NCBI RefSeq assembly: GCF_017654505.1
Contig: NC_054558.1
Location: 12,629,278 to 12,693,277 of the forward strand
Source of the DNA: Polyodon spathula
Taxonomy: Eukaryota > Chordata > Actinopteri > Acipenseriformes > Polyodontidae
Direction: 5' to 3'
DNA: 64,000 nucleotides
Position numbers and translations under genes: made by a program. Of this stretch, positions 10,733-21,978 are shown one piece after another (position 1 is the stretch's first letter; the number at the start of each line of letters is the position of its first letter). The notes beneath the pieces are model-generated. The model saw only the letters and a program-made list of their open reading frames with translations. It had not been told where the DNA came from and searched no databases.

Positions 10733-11579
10733 GCTATTAATAATGCTATTTTACATGCATACAACAACACTCCAGTCATTTCATTAAAATAAGTGAATCT
10801 AAATGTTTCTGATTGATGTAGAATTAATCACTTCAAATAAGTCACAAAAATAATAAGTAAAAAAGATTTGACGATGTGGGTAAAATATCTTTTTTTTTTT
10901 TTAATTTTGTTTTCACAATGCTCCCAGCAGCTAAAGGTTTACAGCAAATTGCTTCAGTAGCTGTGATCAATGCTATTCTGTTATTGTTCATCTACAACTA
11001 ACTAAGCTTTATTTATTTTACCATCTGTGACTGATAATCATTAATATGAAACAGGCACATTACAAACCAAGACATAAAAAGCGATACTAATATTGACCAT
11101 GCTAATTTTAAGTTGCGATATTAGGCTATAGCAAATTAATACATTTATTTATGTATTTCTCTTGCTCCGCATTTAGTCATTTGTACTAAATGCGCTACTT
11201 TACACGAATATCCTACACTCTGTTCTTAACTTTTGCGGTTAAACATGATTTATTAATAAAATGAAATACAGTAGCCTAAGCTATACAATACAACGACTCA
11301 TATTGTTTACTAACAAAATGTTTGTTTACTAACAAAATGTTCCAGTTGTTTGTTCTTTATCAACACAACGCTACTCAGTAAGACTTGCTGTATTATTAAA
11401 TTCCATGTTACATTCCTAGGTTCTTAAATAAAATAATAAAAAATAATAATAAAATACAATCAAGTATTAAAAGTAAATTGACAATTGTATTATTTTTCTC
11501 CAGTTAACAAGTCTAATGGGTGTTAATGACAATTTCACATGGGCTGTATCAAAATTGACACCTCTCCACCATCCCGAAA
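10731..11579. other. AT-rich intergenic DNA, no gene seen
   Basis: Nothing coding is recognised. A 20-bp near-perfect direct repeat (tgtttactaacaaaatgt) lies at 11303-11340. Confidence 0.45.
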
Positions 11580-11800
11580 GGACTGGTAGGTGACATAATC
11601 ACATACAAATACATAAACCCGATATACGTCCCTTGCAAAGGAGCAGGGTCGTTTGTACAGCGGTAGCGGCGCTATCCTTTAGTGCGAAAAGACCCCCCGG
11701 TTCATGTCCGCCCTCCTCCGCCTGTGTCCGGATTGTTTTAGCATGTGTGATGATGCACCTGCCTGGGGGAACCGAGATCGCTGCATAAGCATACGGCATT
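11580..11800 (+). repeat. Dispersed repeat with tRNA-like boxes (possible SINE)
   Basis: This block recurs, diverged, at 59985-60140: both share 'ggctggtaggt' or 'gactggtaggt', 'gtttgtacagcggta' or similar, a 'ggttcatgtcc' type box, and 'gcacctgcctg'. The GGTTCA... core resembles a Pol III B box, with a plausible A box some 40 bp before it. A tRNA-derived SINE is a reasonable reading but no defined 3' tail is visible. Confidence 0.4.
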
Positions 11801-12036
11801 GAACCTGTTTTTGCACGGCTGGTATGCTAATTAGGTACCCGCTTAATGTGCATAACATTCCTTGAACTGCCAGAATTGAGGTTTCCGACTGTTATGATGC
11901 TTTTTGGCAATTCATGATTTTGGGACGGATCACTAAAAACAGCCCTCTTAGACTTTCGGAAATGCTTTGATTTTCGGGCCCAGGTGGGAATGGAGGGCCG
12001 TAACTACACCGTGTAGGTGAGGGGCACTGGTTTCCA

Positions 12037-12044
12037 TGACATCA
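12037..12044 (+). promoter_or_regulatory. CRE-like element upstream of V4
   Basis: TGACATCA lies about 78 bp before the V4 start codon and is matched at the same relative place upstream of V5 (13226). Conservation between the duplicates and the known use of CRE-type sites in TCR V promoters support a promoter role. Confidence 0.55.
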
Positions 12045-12121
12045 CCTCTATAGAAACACATGGTTCCCAGTTCCAGCTTCAGATTGTACCAGACAGTAGA
12101 GGGAGGTTTGTCGTGTTGAGA

Positions 12122-12835
12122 ATGGAAGAAGATCGTACTTGGGTTACTGTGCTGCTGTTCTGTTTAAGCATAAGTAGGTCCATGTGTACATACTGGTTAT
12201 GCAATTTGTCAAACACGTGTGTCAGTCTATTATACGATATAGTACAAGTAAAATACTGGACGTTCTTGTTTTAAAGACTTAAAATTAAATGCAGTTTAGA
12301 GTCACAGAGTTTAGTAATAAATGACAAACAGAAATTGTGATTTGCATTATATAGCAAACAGTGAAATTGGTAGCAATTTGGTTATTGGAAAAAGCAATGT
12401 GAATTAAAATCATTGACACACATATAGAAGGGAGTTCATATGATCTATAGGTGTATGCTATCATGTCATGCTTTATAACTGCTTGTAAGTATGCTTTCCT
12501 ATAATCTTATTCATTCTGTTTTTTGTCTTTTCTTTTAGAAATGACCCGAGCAGACTCAGTGACTCAACCTTCACATCCAATTATCCTTAAACAGAGTGAG
12601 AGCACCATTATTCAGTGCAAGTATGAAACAGCAGGCACTCCACAAGCTCTCTTCTGGTACATTCAGGACCCCAATCAAGCCCTGCAGCTCATACTGGATG
12701 CATATTCTCAGGCAGAGGACATTCCACTGAGGTTTCAAAATTGTGTCTCTGCATCTCCTGACAAGACAGAAAAGAGCTTTCATCTGAATATCACTGTGGC
12801 TGTGCTGTCTGACTCTGCCACGTACCTCTGAGTCC
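12122..12835 (+). pseudogene. V4: TCR V pseudogene, sister of V5
   Basis: The leader exon (from 12122, MEEDRTWVTVLLFCLSI) ends in a weakened donor (a|gtaggt in place of g|gtaact in V5). The V exon starts at 12539, reading EMTRADSVTQ. First Cys (IQCKYE) and Trp (LFWYIQ) remain, but the second-Cys codon TGT is now a TGA stop (TYL then stop). The heptamer is also ruined. It can neither code nor rearrange normally. Promoter, leader and V exon align with V5, so the pair arose by tandem duplication. Confidence 0.92.
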
Positions 12836-12874
12836 TATACTGTAAGAGTCTCTATATCATTTCATACAAAAACC
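12836..12874 (+). promoter_or_regulatory. V4 RSS remnant
   Basis: The heptamer position reads TATACTG, so the essential CAC is lost. A 23-bp spacer and a perfect nonamer ACAAAAACC (12866-12874) remain. Confidence 0.8.
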
Positions 12875-13225
12875 TCCTGCTGCTTGCCGATTGAGTCTCG
12901 CTGGTGAAGATGGCAGTGCAGCCTGTGTTCTGTGAACTACTATAGAAAACCGCACACATGAATCTGCACCTGCTGGTAACTATCCCCCTGCACTCTACTA
13001 GAGAAAACAGCAGACATGAATCTGTACTGCTGTTAACAATCCCCCTCTTTCTTTACCTTCAGTTTCCACTGTGGTCTCAAAAGCTTGTGTATTTTATAGA
13101 CATATTCAACTCATCAAAATAAATCTTTATTGCACTTCTGAGACAGAATAGACTAACTGTGAACGAAACAGAGTGATGACGTAATAAAGGGTTTGCAATG
13201 TGTAGGGGGCGGAGCACTGGTTTCA

Positions 13226-13233
13226 TGACATCA
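13226..13233 (+). promoter_or_regulatory. CRE-like element upstream of V5
   Basis: TGACATCA about 84 bp before the V5 start codon, within a block conserved with V4. Confidence 0.55.
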
Positions 13234-13316
13234 CTGCTATAGAAACGCATTTTTCACAGTTTCAGCTGCAGATTGAAGCATACAGTGGAGGGAGGTTTGT
13301 CTTGAAAGTTTTGACA

Positions 13317-13903
13317 ATGGAACAGGAATGTGCTGTTTTTACTATGATACTTCTCTGTTTAATCATAGGTAACTAAACTGCTACACAATTAGACACAACG
13401 TTTGACAAGATTGTGGCAATGCTTTCGTATTACTTTATCTGGAGTCTGTTCCAGCATTTTACAGTTTTTTTTGTTTTTAACATATTGGCAGCATAACTAT
13501 ATTTCCTTTGTGACTGTAATGATTATTTAGCTGTCTATTTACTGTAAGGCAGTACTGTATTTCATTCTAATTTCACAGTAATTATCTTTCTGTCTCCTCT
13601 TTTAGAAGTGATCCAGGGAGATACAGTGACTCAACCTTCAAATTCAGCTCTTGTTAAAGAAACAGAGGACACCACTATACACTGTAAATATGACGGCACT
13701 GCTTCATATCTCTTCTGGTACATTCAGGACCCCAATCAAGCCCCGCAGTTCATACTAAATGAATATTCTGAGGAGAAGGACATTCCAATAAGGTTTCAAA
13801 ATCGTTTCTCTGCATCTCATGACAATGTAGAGAAGACCTTTCATCTGGATATCACTGCGGCTGTGCTGTCTGACTCTGCCACGTACTTCTGTGCTCTGAG
13901 GCC
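13317..13903 (+). CDS. V5: T-cell receptor V segment (TRAV-like), apparently intact
   Basis: The leader exon (13317-13368) codes for MEQECAVFTMILLCLII and ends in phase 1 before GTAACT. The V exon starts at 13606 after TTTAG, reading EVIQGDTVTQ. First Cys is in IHCKYD, Trp in LFWYIQ, the NRFSAS strand follows, and SDSATYFCALRP carries the second Cys. No stop or frameshift is seen. It is the working twin of V4. YFCALRPT is a characteristic fish TRAV end. Confidence 0.9.
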
Positions 13904-13942
13904 CACACTGTGAGAGTCTCTATATCAATTCATACAAAAACC
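13904..13942 (+). promoter_or_regulatory. V5 recombination signal with perfect nonamer
   Basis: Spacing from the perfect nonamer ACAAAAACC (13934-13942) over 23 bp gives heptamer CACACTG, which keeps the essential CAC but differs in the fifth base. A better-looking CACTGTG two bases on would give only 21 bp. Confidence 0.75.
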
Positions 13943-14108
13943 TTGTGCTTCCTGAATAGTGAGTCTCACTGGTGAAGATGGCAGTGCAGCCTGTGTTCTG
14001 TGTAGAAGCAACTCAGAGATATTATTCTTAATTACCCCCCTGCACGATCTTACGGTCTGGTAGTGTAATACTAATACATGTAACGTAACACATGTGTATG
14101 ATGTTTGC

Positions 14109-14115
14109 TATTATT

Positions 14116-14165
<50 letters not shown>
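14109..14165. repeat. (TAA)n microsatellite
   Basis: TAA repeat of roughly 57 bp downstream of V5. Confidence 0.93.
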
Positions 14166-14168
<3 letters not shown>

Positions 14169-14950
14169 TCATAGAATTTGTTTACAAAGAAACAACAATG
14201 TGCTCAATGTTTACATTTATTTAATGCATTAAAGAGACAAACAACTTTTAATAAACATGTATATAAAGCGTTAAATAAATTCATTTTTAAAGAACTATCT
14301 AGCCCCCATATCCATGTGCACACAACACCTCTCACCATGAGCACACACACCTGCAGGGTATAAACACAGCACAAGCAGCACACCACTTCCTGTGCAGAGC
14401 GCAGAGCACAGACTGGGAGCCCCGCGTACAATTGAGAATAATCTACTGCTACACATACTCCTGGGCGCCTTCATACAATGTAGGAGATAAGAGTTCATTT
14501 AACGAACCTGCACTGGTTGAGCTCTCTACAACTTGTCTCCATATCAGACTTAAACTCACACTACTAACAACCTTTACATTCTTTTCACTAACACCGTCAG
14601 TGTTTTTAGATACTGCATCAAGATTGATTGATTGTTTTTTTGTATCTTATTTAACACGACTGCTAATTTCTAGGCTTCGTTGACTATTATATAACCTCCC
14701 TGTTACCTTGCAATTCAAATAAACTCCAACTAAGGGGCAGTGTAAGACAATGAACTGTCATTGAAGCTCAATATTCACAATCAGACAATGCTTACCTCAT
14801 TAAACAACAAGGCACATACCAGGAAATAAGGAGATGACAATACATTAATAGCACAGAATGTGAAATACATTCAGAAATACATCCCTCAAGCCAGTTAGCC
14901 CAATGCAGTTCCACGTCAGACCAGTTCAGTACGATGAACAGTGACCATGC
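14166..14950. other. Intergenic DNA, no gene seen
   Basis: No coding signature on either strand. Confidence 0.4.
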
Positions 14951-14954
14951 TTCA

Positions 14955-15130
14955 ATTCTGAACAACACTGTGGTTCTGAACAAAGTTTACAGCACTGTGG
15001 TTCTGAACTCAGCTCACAGCACTGTGGTTCTGAACTCAGCTCACAGCACTGTGGTTCTGACCTCAGCTCACAACAATGTGGTTCTGAACTCAGCTCAACA
15101 CTGTGGTTCTGAACTCAGTCCACAATCTGA
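14955..15130. repeat. 27-bp tandem repeat, about 6 copies
   Basis: The unit contains 'actgtggttctgaactcag' with small changes and a few shortened copies. The 27-bp period keeps a reading frame open, but nothing suggests a gene. Confidence 0.9.
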
Positions 15131-15134
15131 GCGG

Positions 15135-16230
15135 TCTTGAAAACACAGTTCCTCTTGGTATTTAATTTATAAAATTGCATTTGCAGTAGACATTTTATGA
15201 TTTAAAGCTTGATTAAATATAAACAAACAAACAAACAAAACAAAACAAAGAAAACTTTTTAATGGTGCATAAAAATACAACATGAATACAAGTCTAAAAC
15301 AGACAGGCCATTGAGTTCATTTATCCCAGATGACACTGCTGCACGTGACCCCATGGAGAGGGTATCCTAGCAACCTGAGCAGTTCCTCTCTGTAAAAGTA
15401 ATTTCAGGGGAACTCGCATGAGAATAATGAACAAGTGTTTCCACTGACTTTTATCTGGATGCACGGTGCTGCTACCTGACTGAAAGGAATGAAGATGATA
15501 ATTCAGAAATGTCAGTCAACAATGTAAACATACCACCAAGCTTCAGAATAGTCGGCTTTCAACCACATTAGTGTACAATAATTCTGCCATGCTCAGTGAT
15601 GGCAACTGAAAGTCCTCGCAGACAATCCTGACCCCTACAGGCATGGCTGTGAAACTACTGCTATTGTTTCCTTGAGAGCCTTCATTTGAAATAATATATA
15701 CAGGTGAATGTAACCCTTTGCAATGCAGTTGTGGAAAACATTCACAGAAGAGCAGTCAAAAATAATTATTCCTTTCATTGATTGTCAGTCCATATGAGCT
15801 ATCAATAAGCACAAATTGTGTTTCTGCATCTAAATCAATAAAGAATGTTTATCGCAGAAGACCAGCAGATGGAAGTATTGTCTAAGCAGTCACAGCTTTA
15901 GTGAGTTTGCTTGTCTGCTCAAACACATATAACAAATTTGTTTTAATAAAATTCAATCTTGTTATTATCCATCTAATTGATACTAAAAATAAAGAGACAA
16001 CATTCTTCATGTTTCAATTTCATTATGTACTGAAGCACCTTTCCTCATATCAATGAAGATACTTGAAGAAGACATTCAGAATGTCTTATTAGATAATATA
16101 GAAAGATCATTTCAGTGGTACAGTACATTGATACAACATATTGTTTAGTAATTAAGGTTGAATCCACAATGTTTCCACATGGATGGTAAAGTATTCAGCT
16201 GCTTCACATGCACATTACTCGTGTCGTTTC
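15135..16230. other. Intergenic DNA, no gene seen
   Basis: Nothing recognisable apart from short A-rich tracts near 15220-15255. Confidence 0.4.
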
Positions 16231-16385
16231 ATATCATCATGTCTCCAGTGAACACTCCAGTGTGGAATAGTTCTCACCTGCATCATCGGTCACGTGTGCA
16301 GCTTCTGTCTCATCTTCCAACACTGCAGTTCTTGAGCTCTCCTCATTCTGCACTCACACAGGCGCCGAGCGTGGGGCGAGGAAAT

Positions 16386-16817
16386 CAGCAGTGCAGTATT
16401 CTCACTACAGCTCTTCTGCTCATTCTGATAGGTGTGTATGCAGGGCTTGGGTTCAATTCAAATACTCCCATTATTCACATAGGAGCACACACATATTCTA
16501 TATCTTTAACATGGATTTATTGAACTGTATTTCAGAGAGAAGTCTTGGAGATTCAGTGGCACATTCTCCAGCTGAGATATTGACACCTGAAGGAAATTAA
16601 ACAATATTAACCTGTCAATATAATACAACAGACAGCAGCCCTTATCTATTCTGGTATAAACAAAGCCCTGGGGAAGCTCCTGAATATATATTGCAAACTA
16701 GCCAGCATCTGAGTGATACCTCAAGTGAGTTTCCAGACCGTTTCTCAGCTGAGCTGAACCCCACCAGTCGAACAGTGCCTTTGAGAATACAGCGGTGTAT
16801 TACTGTGCTCTGAGGCC
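16386..16817 (+). pseudogene. V6: TCR V pseudogene
   Basis: A leader-like frame (QQCSILTTALLLILI, 16386-16431) precedes a phase-1 donor GTGTGT but has no ATG in the expected place. The V exon begins at 16536 (RSLGDSVAHSPAEILTPEG) and hits a TAA stop just before the first-Cys strand. LTCQYN, FWYKQSPGEAPEYIL and DRFSAELNP follow, then a deletion with frameshift before ENTAVYYCALRP. At least three defects make it a clear pseudogene, though its RSS survives. Confidence 0.88.
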
Positions 16818-16856
16818 CACAGTCACAGGAACTCTACACCTCGCCCTGCAACAACC
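16818..16856 (+). promoter_or_regulatory. V6 RSS
   Basis: Heptamer CACAGTC, 23-bp spacer, nonamer GCAACAACC at 16848-16856. Confidence 0.75.
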
Positions 16857-17054
16857 ACCTGCTGCTCTTTACACTACAGCATTGCATTGGAAATGTGAAT
16901 GCTTTAAACTGTGGCAAACAGCTGTGATGTTTAATGTGTCATTGTTTTTTTTTTTCCCAGACTGCATGGTAAAACTGACATTGTCTGAACCTCACTGAAG
17001 CATTGCTGATTCTGTAGATACCAATAGAAACAAGAAAGCTGTTTAAGCATCCCT

Positions 17055-18150
17055 CACACCAGCGAACCCGGTACAGACCACAGATCTGATCACATCCCTC
17101 ACACCAGCTAACCCGATACAGACCACAGATCCGATCACATCCCTCACACCAGCGAACACGATACAGATCCGATCACATCCCTCACACCAGCGAACACGAT
17201 ACAGACCACAGATCCGATCACATCCCTCACACCAGCAAACCCGATACAGACCACAGATCCAATCACATCCCTCACACCAGCGAACACGATACAGACCACA
17301 GATCTGATCACATCCCTCACACCAGCGAACACGATACAGACCACAGATCTGATCACATCCCTCACACCAGCGAACACGATACAGACCACAGATCTGATCA
17401 CATCCCTCACACCAGTGAACCCGATACAGACCACAGATCTGATCACATACCTCATACCAACGAACCCGATACAGATCCGATCACATCCCTCACACCAGTG
17501 AACCCGATACAGACCACAGATCTGATCACATCCCTCACACCAGCGAACCCGATACAGACCACAGATCCGATCACATCCCTCACACCAGCGAACCCAATAC
17601 AGACCACAGATCCGATCACATCCCTCACACCAAAGAACCCGATACAAATCCGATCACATCCCTCACACCAGCGAACCCGATACAGACCACAGATCCGATC
17701 ACATCCCTCACACCAGCGAACCCGATACAGACCACAGATCCGATCACATCCCTCACACCAGCGAACCCGATACAGACCACAGATCCGATCACATCCCTCA
17801 CACCAACGAACATGATACAGATCCGATCACATCCCTCACACCAGTGAACCCGATACAGACCACAGATTCGATCACATCCCTCACACCAGCGAACACGATA
17901 CAGATCCAATCACATCCTTCACACCAGTGAACCCGATACAGACCACAGATCTGATCACATCCCTCATACCAACGAAACCGATACAGATCCGATCACATCC
18001 CTCACACCAGCGAACCCGATACAGACCACAGATCCGATCACATCCCTCACACCAGCGAACCCGATACAGACCACAGATCCGATCACATCCCTCACACCAG
18101 CGAACCCAATACAGACCACAGATCCGATCACATCCCTCACAGCAGCGAAT
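17055..18150. repeat. 45-bp minisatellite with 38-bp variants
   Basis: About two dozen units of a 45-bp motif ('catccctcacaccagcgaac' plus 'ccgatacagaccacagatc'). Several units lack 7 bp (accacag) and are 38 bp long. The variant pair around 17410-17490 recurs around 17925-17995, so a block of about 515 bp was itself duplicated. Open frames across it are a by-product of the period and not genes. Confidence 0.95.
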
Positions 18151-18194
18151 CAATATTTTAGGGAAGATATGGTGCATTCATGTGGTCAAACTGT

Positions 18195-18490
18195 GATGCT
18201 AAAGCCACTGGGTGGCTTCCAATGTGGCTGGTTCTTGGGAGACAGTGGATATCCCTTCTTCCTTATCTTCTAACACCTGCAGTTAACCACACCCACATCA
18301 AGAGCAGAGGAGGAATACAACTTGCCCATTGCAAAACTAGACAGGTCATTGAAAGATGCATACTTGCCTCAAAATGCACTTTAGGGCACTAAACAAATCT
18401 GGCGATGCTCTACAATATTCCCCCCAAAAATGTGTGAAGGTTATATAGATGCATGCATTCTTCATAATATTGCCCGGCAGAGTACTATGG
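18195..18490 (+). pseudogene. PIF/Harbinger transposase relic
   Basis: The + strand reads a decayed nuclease C-terminus. It runs from a degraded GDSGYPL block (GRQWISLLPYLLTPA) through AHCKTRQVIERC, which corresponds to the AH..TR.VIER motif of HARBI1-like nucleases, to an ILHNIA end typical of the family. Stops and frameshifts interrupt it. Its TIRs are not recognised. Confidence 0.75.
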
Positions 18491-19576
18491 CAATAGTACC
18501 TTGATTAACAATATTCTCCACTGGGCTGTTTTCTGCTGAGGCTTCTGATATTAAAGTATCACATCCCTCTGACACACCCTGAGTGACAGACGTCTCCAGT
18601 AGTTGAATCCCCCTGTCTTCACCAGAACAGAGTGGGTAGCATGGTGATGGGATTCTGCCAGTTCTCTCACTGTCACGTTTCCACTGCTGGTGTTTCTTAC
18701 TGGTTAGACTGCTATAACTAGGCCATTTATTTTGCCTGCAGCCATGTTATACCATGTTATACACATTCCTTCATAACAGAACTCATTGTTTGCTGCATTT
18801 TTTTTTTCTTTCAGGACACAGTAGTCACACGGTTGTTCAGTTTAGAAAATAATAAATCTTTATTACTTTCAAATTCTTCAAGCAGTACCCTCAAGCTGGC
18901 CCCCCTGAAATGCTTCCTATTGTTTGTGATGCCATTCTCATCACCTCCTAACACACTCAACAACTGCCCTGTTCATTATGGTTTTTATATTGTGACTTCT
19001 GATGTGTCGCATGTGTTCTGATAGATGCAGTAATAGTAGTATTAGTATTAGTATTAGTAATTAGTATTACTTTATTAAATAATTAGTCATGGCAACACAC
19101 TGCTGTGTCATGGTGCATTCTGAAACTTTTCATTTATACAGGAATAAACTAAATAAACACAGGGGTAGTAGGACATTTAAAACTGTAGTTTCTCTGTACA
19201 TTATCAGCAACTAAACCCGCTTCAAGCAGAAGTTGCTGCGATAAATTTTACTATCAAAATGGCTGCCATCAAATTTGCCAAAACGTTCCCCAAACATCAA
19301 ACTGCTTCTGTTTGCAAACCATTTAACTAACTAGCTCCTAACTTGGTAGGCGTTAACCTGGGGACAATGGAATTCAAATATGGCAAAATTGTGTTCTTTT
19401 GTAAAACAAGATGGCCGCAAGGCCCAGGTTTTGTTCTTAAATTTAAAACTGCTTCATGGTTTAGTTGATTAACTCCAAAGATGACAAGCATCATCCCTGT
19501 CTCAATACAATTGACTTTTTCAAAAATAGTGTAAAACAATATGGCCACCTGACACATTTCTTTAAAAACCTTGGTA
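18491..19576. other. Intergenic DNA before the retrovirus, no gene seen
   Basis: It contains a short TATTAG repeat (19028-19070) and three ATGGC motifs of YY1 type at about 19257, 19409 and 19540. The stretch next to 19577 may be host flank or displaced LTR sequence; the 3' LTR gives no match to it. Confidence 0.4.
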
Positions 19577-19841
19577 TCGGTTGATCTTTATTATATTACC
19601 TCATAAATACCTGTCCCCCCTGTTGTTAATTACCCCAACTGTGCTGGCTCCAGCTTATTGGTTGAAAGGGAAACCACCCTGTCTCTCTGTAAAGGTATAA
19701 TAACTGCATGCTAACTCTGTATGGCAGAACACTGCTCGGGTTTCCTAGCACTGATGTTTGCGCAAACTAATAAAGCTTTATATCTCTGAACACCTGGTGC
19801 AGTTGGCTCTTTTAGTTGCAGACCTGAAAAGTTCCACGACA
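19577..19841 (+). repeat. 5' LTR of the endogenous retrovirus, truncated
   Basis: It aligns with the last half of the 3' LTR, including 'gtaaaggtataataactg' and the AATAAA signal in 'aactaataaagctttata', and ends GACA. The first part of the LTR is missing. It has a T/A-rich core promoter-like region just before the AATAAA. Confidence 0.75.
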
Positions 19842-19843
19842 TT

Positions 19844-19861
19844 TTGGCGTTGTCAGCAGGA
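19844..19861 (+). other. Primer-binding-like site of the retrovirus
   Basis: TGGCGTTGTCAGCAGGAT starts two bases after the LTR's terminal CA, allowing for one extra T. It begins with TGG, as expected for pairing to a tRNA CCA end. I cannot name the tRNA. Confidence 0.5.
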
Positions 19862-20429
19862 TCCTAAACTCTGCCTGGTGGAAATAGTCCTGGGACAAAG
19901 AGTCAACCATCGACGGGGTTCCAACGTAATTACTGGAATCAGGACACCGCATTCTGGGAACGGGCAGGATCCGCTCTGAGTCTGGCTGAGGGCTCCACCA
20001 AGGTGGACAAAGGATCCTGAGAGCAACTGAGAGGTGAGTCAGACGATACTGAGTCTGGGACTCAATAGGTTAACCTTGGTCTGGGACCAAAAAGACGGAG
20101 TACTCCATACTAGGTTTGGAACCTAGAAGTGATCTGGGACCACAAGACGTCCGAAGGTTTGGAACCTAGTTGTGGTCTGGGACCACAGGACGTCCGAGAA
20201 AAAGAAAAAAAAAATAGAAAAAAGAAAGAAAAAAAAGGAATTTTGAGAATTTGTTTATTAATGATTGTTTAGTTCATGCCTGAGCTGAGCAGGGAGATAA
20301 CATTTTCTTTGAATGGAAAACAAATAATAATGAAACAAAAACTCAGAATTTGTTTATTAATGATTGTTTAATTCATGCCTGAGCTGAGCAGGGAGATAAC
20401 ATTTTTTTTGAATGGAAAACAAATAATAA
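19862..20429 (+). other. Retroviral leader with tandem repeats
   Basis: Between the primer site and the first nested insertion lie repeats around 'gtttggaacctag' and 'gtctgggacca' (20030-20190), then two copies of a roughly 100-bp unit containing 'catgcctgagctgagcagg' (20240-20429). A third copy of that unit resumes at 30624 after the insertions, showing where the leader was split. Confidence 0.7.
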
Positions 20430-20956
20430 CACTATGTAACACAATTTTTGTTCCTAAGTGTTATTTCCTAATTGCTTATGCCTCAAAAGTATAGAAAATG
20501 GCTATTATTCCCCACAAACTTTGCTTTTGTGACCAGGACAGGTAAATTTCAAAATATCACTATTTCCAATGAGAAAACGGGCGCTTTTGTGTCTTTTCGT
20601 TCACATAAAGTCAGAAAAAAACAACATATGAATCCAAATTAACATGTATTTATACTAAAGTAATACAAAAATGACTACAAGAGATTTAGAAGTGAGTAGT
20701 TTTTCAAGATTTACAATTATACTGTAAATTTGGCTTCATATGTTGTTTTTTTCTGACTTTATGTGAACGAAAAGACACAAAAGCGTTCGTTTTCTCATTG
20801 GAAATAGTGATATTTCAAAATATCACTGTCCTGGTAACAAAAGCAAAGTTTGTGGGGAATAATAGCGATTTTCTATACTTTTGAGGCATAAGCAATTAGG
20901 AAATAACACTTACTACCCAGGAACAAAAAAATAAATAAATAAATTGTTACACGGTG
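20430..20956 (+). mobile_element. TIR DNA transposon (MITE) with TAA duplication
   Basis: The ends CACTATGTAACA and TGTTACACGGTG are inverted copies. The two arms are long, complementary and about 250 bp each, so the element is nearly a hairpin. TAA precedes it (20427-20429), and TAA follows its right end once the Gypsy insertion is removed (30624-30626). A 3-bp TAA duplication fits the PIF/Harbinger superfamily (TWA targets), but the TIR does not begin with the usual G-rich start, so class is tentative. No coding capacity. Sister copies lie at 3288 and 50098. Confidence 0.82.
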
Positions 20957-21680
20957 TGTAACAGGTAGAGATCTGTGCTGACTCTGCTGGCGTGTTCACG
21001 GACTGCAGGAAGAGGACGGCAGTCGTCCAACAACCGCCTGTGAGTCATGGCAGTGACACGGGGAGGGAGGTGGGAAAGTGGGTGTGTGGACTTTCCCCCT
21101 CTCTGAATGGCTGAGAGGCACGTCTTGGGAGATTGTTAGCCCTATAAATTAACGCTCCGTTGTTTCCTCAGGTCTGCCCTGTTAAAACGCGCCGAAAGTG
21201 CGGAAGCGCTGGTCAAGGACCGGGAATCAGCCGGGAGAAAAAGAAAGAGTCTCACAGCGAGACAGTGAGAGCGGGGAACCCTTGGGCAGACCCCGAAGCA
21301 TTGTAAAAGAGCAGGCTAGTTAGCCGGCAGTGTAGGACGGTGATCCGGGTCGCACGGGTAGCGGCGACTGGGATATAGCTGTCAAGTGCAGCACCTTTTC
21401 GTTGTAGTTTTGTTACTGTTTTATTTTCCCTGTTTCTTTGTGCCTTCTGTTTTGAATTATTGTTTCGAAGCACCTGCAAGGGCGTCGGTATTGTATACCA
21501 TCGCTTGGTATGCCCGTGGTTCTATTTACCATCGTTGGTAAATCAGACCACGGACCCACAGCGCCATCTGCGGGACTAAAGAAAAACCAGCACCCTGAAA
21601 TAAAACTGGGCACCTGTGCAGTGTTGCCAAATTCACCTGTCTGTCTCCTGTGTCAGTGAATTACCCACCACCCTTCCACA
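20957..21680 (+). repeat. 5' LTR of the Gmr1-type element
   Basis: 724 bp, starting TGTAAC and ending CCACA. It carries TATAAA at 21145 and AATAAA near 21600. It is nearly identical to the 3' LTR over the shared length. Confidence 0.9.
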
Positions 21681-21682
21681 CG

Positions 21683-21701
21683 TGGTGTCAGCAGTGGGAT
21701 T
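21683..21701 (+). other. tRNA-Leu-like primer-binding site
   Basis: TGGTGTCAGCAGTGGGATT lies two bases after the LTR. It is nearly complementary to the 3' end of vertebrate tRNA-Leu (...ATCCCACT.CTGACACCA), the primer also used by ERV-L elements. Confidence 0.7.
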
Positions 21702-21749
21702 CACTGGCACTGCCCCAAGCAGTGCATTTACAGAAGGAGCAGACTGGCA

Positions 21750-21904
21750 ATGGATGCTACCGAGTTTGCCGCGATGATGGACCTCCAATTCCAGTGGGCT
21801 AGCTGTTTGTTGCCCCAGCTCACCGGGGAGGCTCAAGCAGCTGCGAGGACGCTGTCCCCGGAGCACATGCTGGATTACTTCCTGCTGAAGGCAGCCATCC
21901 TGAG
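21750..21904 (+). pseudogene. Gmr1-type Gag, N-terminal piece
   Basis: The start codon at 21750 opens MDATEFAAMMDLQFQWASC and continues to LLKAAIL, where a CR1 LINE interrupts the gene. It is the N-terminal capsid-like part of Gag and resumes at about 25885. Confidence 0.8.
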
Positions 21905-21978
21905 TCATAAGAACATAAGAAAGTTTACAAACGAGAGGAGGCCATTCGGCCCATCTTGCTCGTTTGGTTGTTAGTAGC

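Noticed and set aside
13904..13912. CACTGTG as the V5 heptamer
   Set aside because: It would leave only 21 bp to the perfect nonamer; CACACTG gives the exact 23-bp spacing shared with V4.
17055..18150. Possible CRISPR-like array because of regular repeats
   Set aside because: There are no unique spacers; units are directly adjacent, and the genome is vertebrate.
17144..18196. Repetitive proteins on both strands in the minisatellite
   Set aside because: A 45-bp period keeps all frames open by arithmetic. There is no start context, conserved domain or homology.
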